The position numbers and the translations under genes were made by a program. A model generated the notes under the pieces. It saw only the letters and a list, made by a program, of their open reading frames with translations. It did not search any database and was not told the DNA's origin. Source: Planctomycetota bacterium (lineage in GTDB: Bacteria > Planctomycetota > SZUA-567 > H5-PLA8). Taken from it: a DNA stretch of 64,000 bases. The DNA is taken from assembly GCA_015075375.1 (NCBI GenBank), contig JABTUM010000001.1, positions 1,235,201 through 1,299,200 on the forward strand, in the 5' to 3' direction. Shown piece by piece: positions 62,448 through 64,000 of this stretch (within the stretch, counting starts at the first letter, position 1; the number at the start of each line of letters is the position of its first letter).

Positions 62448-63590
62448 ATGCCCAACCTGCTGGTGCTTTCCGCGGCGGTCGGCGCCGGACATCTGCGCGC
62501 CGCGCAAGCCCTCGAACAGGCCCTCAAAGAACTCGCTCCCCAGGCGCACGTTCAAAACGTCGATGTCCTCACGCTTACCAACACGGCGTTCCGAAAACTG
62601 TACGGGCAGGCCTACCTCGATCTCGTCAACCGCGCCCCGCACATGCTTGGGTATCTGTACGACTTCCTGGACCGGCCCGTATCGAAGGCGAGCGCCCGGC
62701 GCGACCGATTCCGCCTCCTGGTCCAGAAGGCGAATCTCGCGAAGTTCCGCGCCCTATTGGACAGCAAGCCTTGGGATCTGATCCTCAATACGCATTATCT
62801 TCCCGCCGAACTGGTCGCCGACCGCAAACGCACCGAAGCCTGGCCCGTCCCCCAATGGACCATCACCACCGACTTCGATACGCATCGGCTTTGGAAGCAT
62901 CTGCCCTGCGAGCGCTACACCACCGCCACCGACGAAGGCGCAGCCTACCTGGCCAGCATGGGCGTTCCGCGCGAAACCATCCACGTCACCGGCATCCCCA
63001 TTCATCCGCTCTTCGCCAAACCCAAAACGCGAGCCGAAGCCGTGGCCGAACTGGGCCTGCGCGGGGACCGCCCGATTCTGCTCCAACTCGCCGGAGGCTT
63101 CGGCGTCGGACCCCTCGAACAGATTTACACCCAGCTTTTGGAACTCGAACGCCCGCTCGAAATCGTAGTGGTCTGCGGCAAGAACGCGAAGCTCAAGGCC
63201 CAGCTCGAACGCGTCGCCGTCCCGCGCCGCCACGCCGCGCGCGTGATGGGCTTCACCGACAAGATGGACGCGCTTCTCGCCGCCGCCGACCTGGTCCTCT
63301 CCAAGCCCGGCGGACTCACCACCAGCGAAATCCTCGCCCGCGGCGCGGCCCTCGCGATTCTCAACCCCATCCCCGGTCAGGAGACCCGCAACAGCGATTA
63401 CCTCCTCGAAGCCGGCGCGGCGATCAAGATCAACAACCCCGCCATCTTGGGTTACAAGCTGAGCAAACTCTTCGACGACCCCGACCGCCTGATCCGTTTG
63501 AAGCGCAACGCCAAGCGCCTGGGCAAGCCGCGCGCCGCGTACGAAATTGCTTCCGCCGCGCTCGCCTCTTTACGCACCAGCGCAAACTAA
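62448..63590 (+). CDS. Diacylglycerol glycosyltransferase (MGDG synthase/UgtP type, GT28)
   Basis: A 380-residue glycosyltransferase. The N-terminal half shows LVLSAAVGAGHLRAAQALEQ, the MGDG-synthase domain start, and the donor-binding half shows LLQLAGGFGVGPLEQIY, MGFTDKMDALLAAADLVLSK and GGLTTSEILARGAALAIL. Enzymes of this type attach glucose or galactose from UDP-sugars to diacylglycerol. They serve membrane glycolipid synthesis, and in some bacteria this partly replaces phospholipids when phosphate is scarce. It ends a run that includes the HAD and tyrosine-phosphatase-like genes. Confidence 0.88.
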   Translation: MPNLLVLSAAVGAGHLRAAQALEQALKELAPQAHVQNVDVLTLTNTAFRKLYGQAYLDLVNRAPHMLGYLYDFLDRPVSKASARRDRFRLLVQKANLAKFRALLDSKPWDLILNTHYLPAELVADRKRTEAWPVPQWTITTDFDTHRLWKHLPCERYTTATDEGAAYLASMGVPRETIHVTGIPIHPLFAKPKTRAEAVAELGLRGDRPILLQLAGGFGVGPLEQIYTQLLELERPLEIVVVCGKNAKLKAQLERVAVPRRHAARVMGFTDKMDALLAAADLVLSKPGGLTTSEILARGAALAILNPIPGQETRNSDYLLEAGAAIKINNPAILGYKLSKLFDDPDRLIRLKRNAKRLGKPRAAYEIASAALASLRTSAN

Positions 63591-63653
63591 GACCGCTCTA
63601 AATTTATATAAAGAAGTGGCCTCTAATTTGTCCTCGCGGTTCCTCACGAATTC

Positions 63654-63682
63654 TTGACATGAGCCACACGTTCGGTTAATCG
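63654..63682 (+). promoter_or_regulatory. Candidate promoter of the alpha/beta hydrolase gene
   Basis: TTGACA (63654-63659) matches the -35 consensus exactly, and TAATCG follows 17 bases later (63677-63682). The -10 is weak, so confidence is moderate. It lies 60 bases ahead of the ATG at 63743, in an AT-rich gap of 152 bases after the glycosyltransferase. Confidence 0.4.
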
Positions 63683-63742
63683 TTAGTGCTCCAAAGGGCC
63701 CGCGTTTGCCTGGACGCCGGCGCCATTCCGGAACCGAAAGAT

Positions 63743-64000
63743 ATGATTAAGAAGCTCGATAGCAGGGCATTGATGCGTGGACTCGATGTGGCTTCGATGC
63801 TGCACGAGGCCCCGCCCCTCGATCCCGCGCAGATGATCAAGGAGCGCGTCGATCTGCCTCAGGCGTTGGGCGCCCTCGAGGTCTACCGCCCCGCCGATGC
63901 GCGTTACCGCAACGAAGATCCGCATGCTCCGGCGCTGGTCATGGTGCCCGGGCTGGGGGCCGACGGCGTGAGCTGGCTGCGCCAGTTGCCGCTCGGGGCG
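63743..64000 (+). CDS. Alpha/beta-hydrolase-like protein (N-terminal part)
   Basis: The first 86 codons before the window ends. The translation starts MIKKLDSRALMRGLDVASML and reaches APALVMVPGLGADGVSWLRQ, which reads as the first strand and oxyanion-hole loop of an alpha/beta hydrolase. There is no signal peptide. The catalytic serine and histidine lie outside the window. The spacing to the gene upstream and the candidate promoter suggest that it is a separate unit. Confidence 0.6.
   Translation, partial: MIKKLDSRALMRGLDVASMLHEAPPLDPAQMIKERVDLPQALGALEVYRPADARYRNEDPHAPALVMVPGLGADGVSWLRQLPLGA

Overview
The window is a gene-dense, high-GC bacterial chromosome segment with about 55 protein genes. 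I saw no tRNA, rRNA, CRISPR array, insertion sequence or phage gene. The cell envelope is Gram-negative: there are outer-membrane porins, a secretin, a SPOR lipoprotein and two binding-protein transporters. The secretin/PilM-PilN/PilO/PilP-like cluster, the tagaturonate epimerase, the bacterial deoxyhypusine-synthase homologue and the many TPR/proline-rich secreted proteins recall Planctomycetes-Verrucomicrobia-Chlamydiae (PVC) bacteria or nearby candidate phyla. That placement is an inference; no marker gene here fixes the phylum.

Layout. 1-1319: nuoL (cut by the window edge), nuoK and nuoJ of complex I on the minus strand. 1690-3991: a TPR/SPOR lipoprotein and a TPR exported protein. 4024-7814: a two-TM protein of unknown function, an orphan metal-receptor-fold protein and a one-TM protein. 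7851-8870: a deoxyhypusine-synthase-like enzyme. 9021-15607: a phosphate-starvation locus of two tandem OprO/OprP-type porins followed by phoR and phoB. Eleven-base direct repeats resembling PHO boxes lie 67-101 bases upstream of phoB and of both porins. 15826-20066: a hexuronate locus (uxaE divergent from an SDR mannonate/fructuronate oxidoreductase, a LarA-family nickel-pincer racemase/epimerase and a trans-aconitate methyltransferase). 20138-23828: acyl-CoA desaturase, PPi-dependent phosphofructokinase and an RlmJ-like protein. 23825-27299: a minus-strand run of a BNR-repeat protein, a MoaD/ThiS-like carrier, YjbQ, pyrophosphatase, a GNAT enzyme and SixA.

27414-32636 holds a HEAT-VWA protein, a carboxypeptidase-regulatory/TPR protein, a CE7 acetyl esterase and a transglutaminase-like TPR protein. 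33045-40965 holds a signal-peptidase-I-like protein that lacks both catalytic residues, followed by a secretin, a PilM-PilN (GspL-like) fusion, a PilO/GspM-like protein and a PilP/GspC-like protein. No ATPase, platform protein or pilin accompanies them. 41004-44043: a UbiA-type prenyltransferase, a DUF368 transporter and an extended SDR whose catalytic tyrosine is replaced. 44063-56136: a nine-gene cluster with two complete sets of peptide-transporter permeases and binding proteins but only one pair of ATPases, headed by a RidA gene. One set carries very large insertions in all three extracytoplasmic or membrane parts. 56202-64000: a secreted protein with a triplicated beta domain, a three-BON protein, an outer-membrane barrel, a stand-alone B3/B4 protein, a HAD phosphatase, a membrane-anchored tyrosine phosphatase, a diacylglycerol glycosyltransferase and the start of an alpha/beta hydrolase.

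The strongest unusual signals are the PHO-box series, the catalytically dead signal peptidase in front of the secretin operon, the LarA homologue embedded in uronate catabolism, and the dual peptide transporter with matched insertions.
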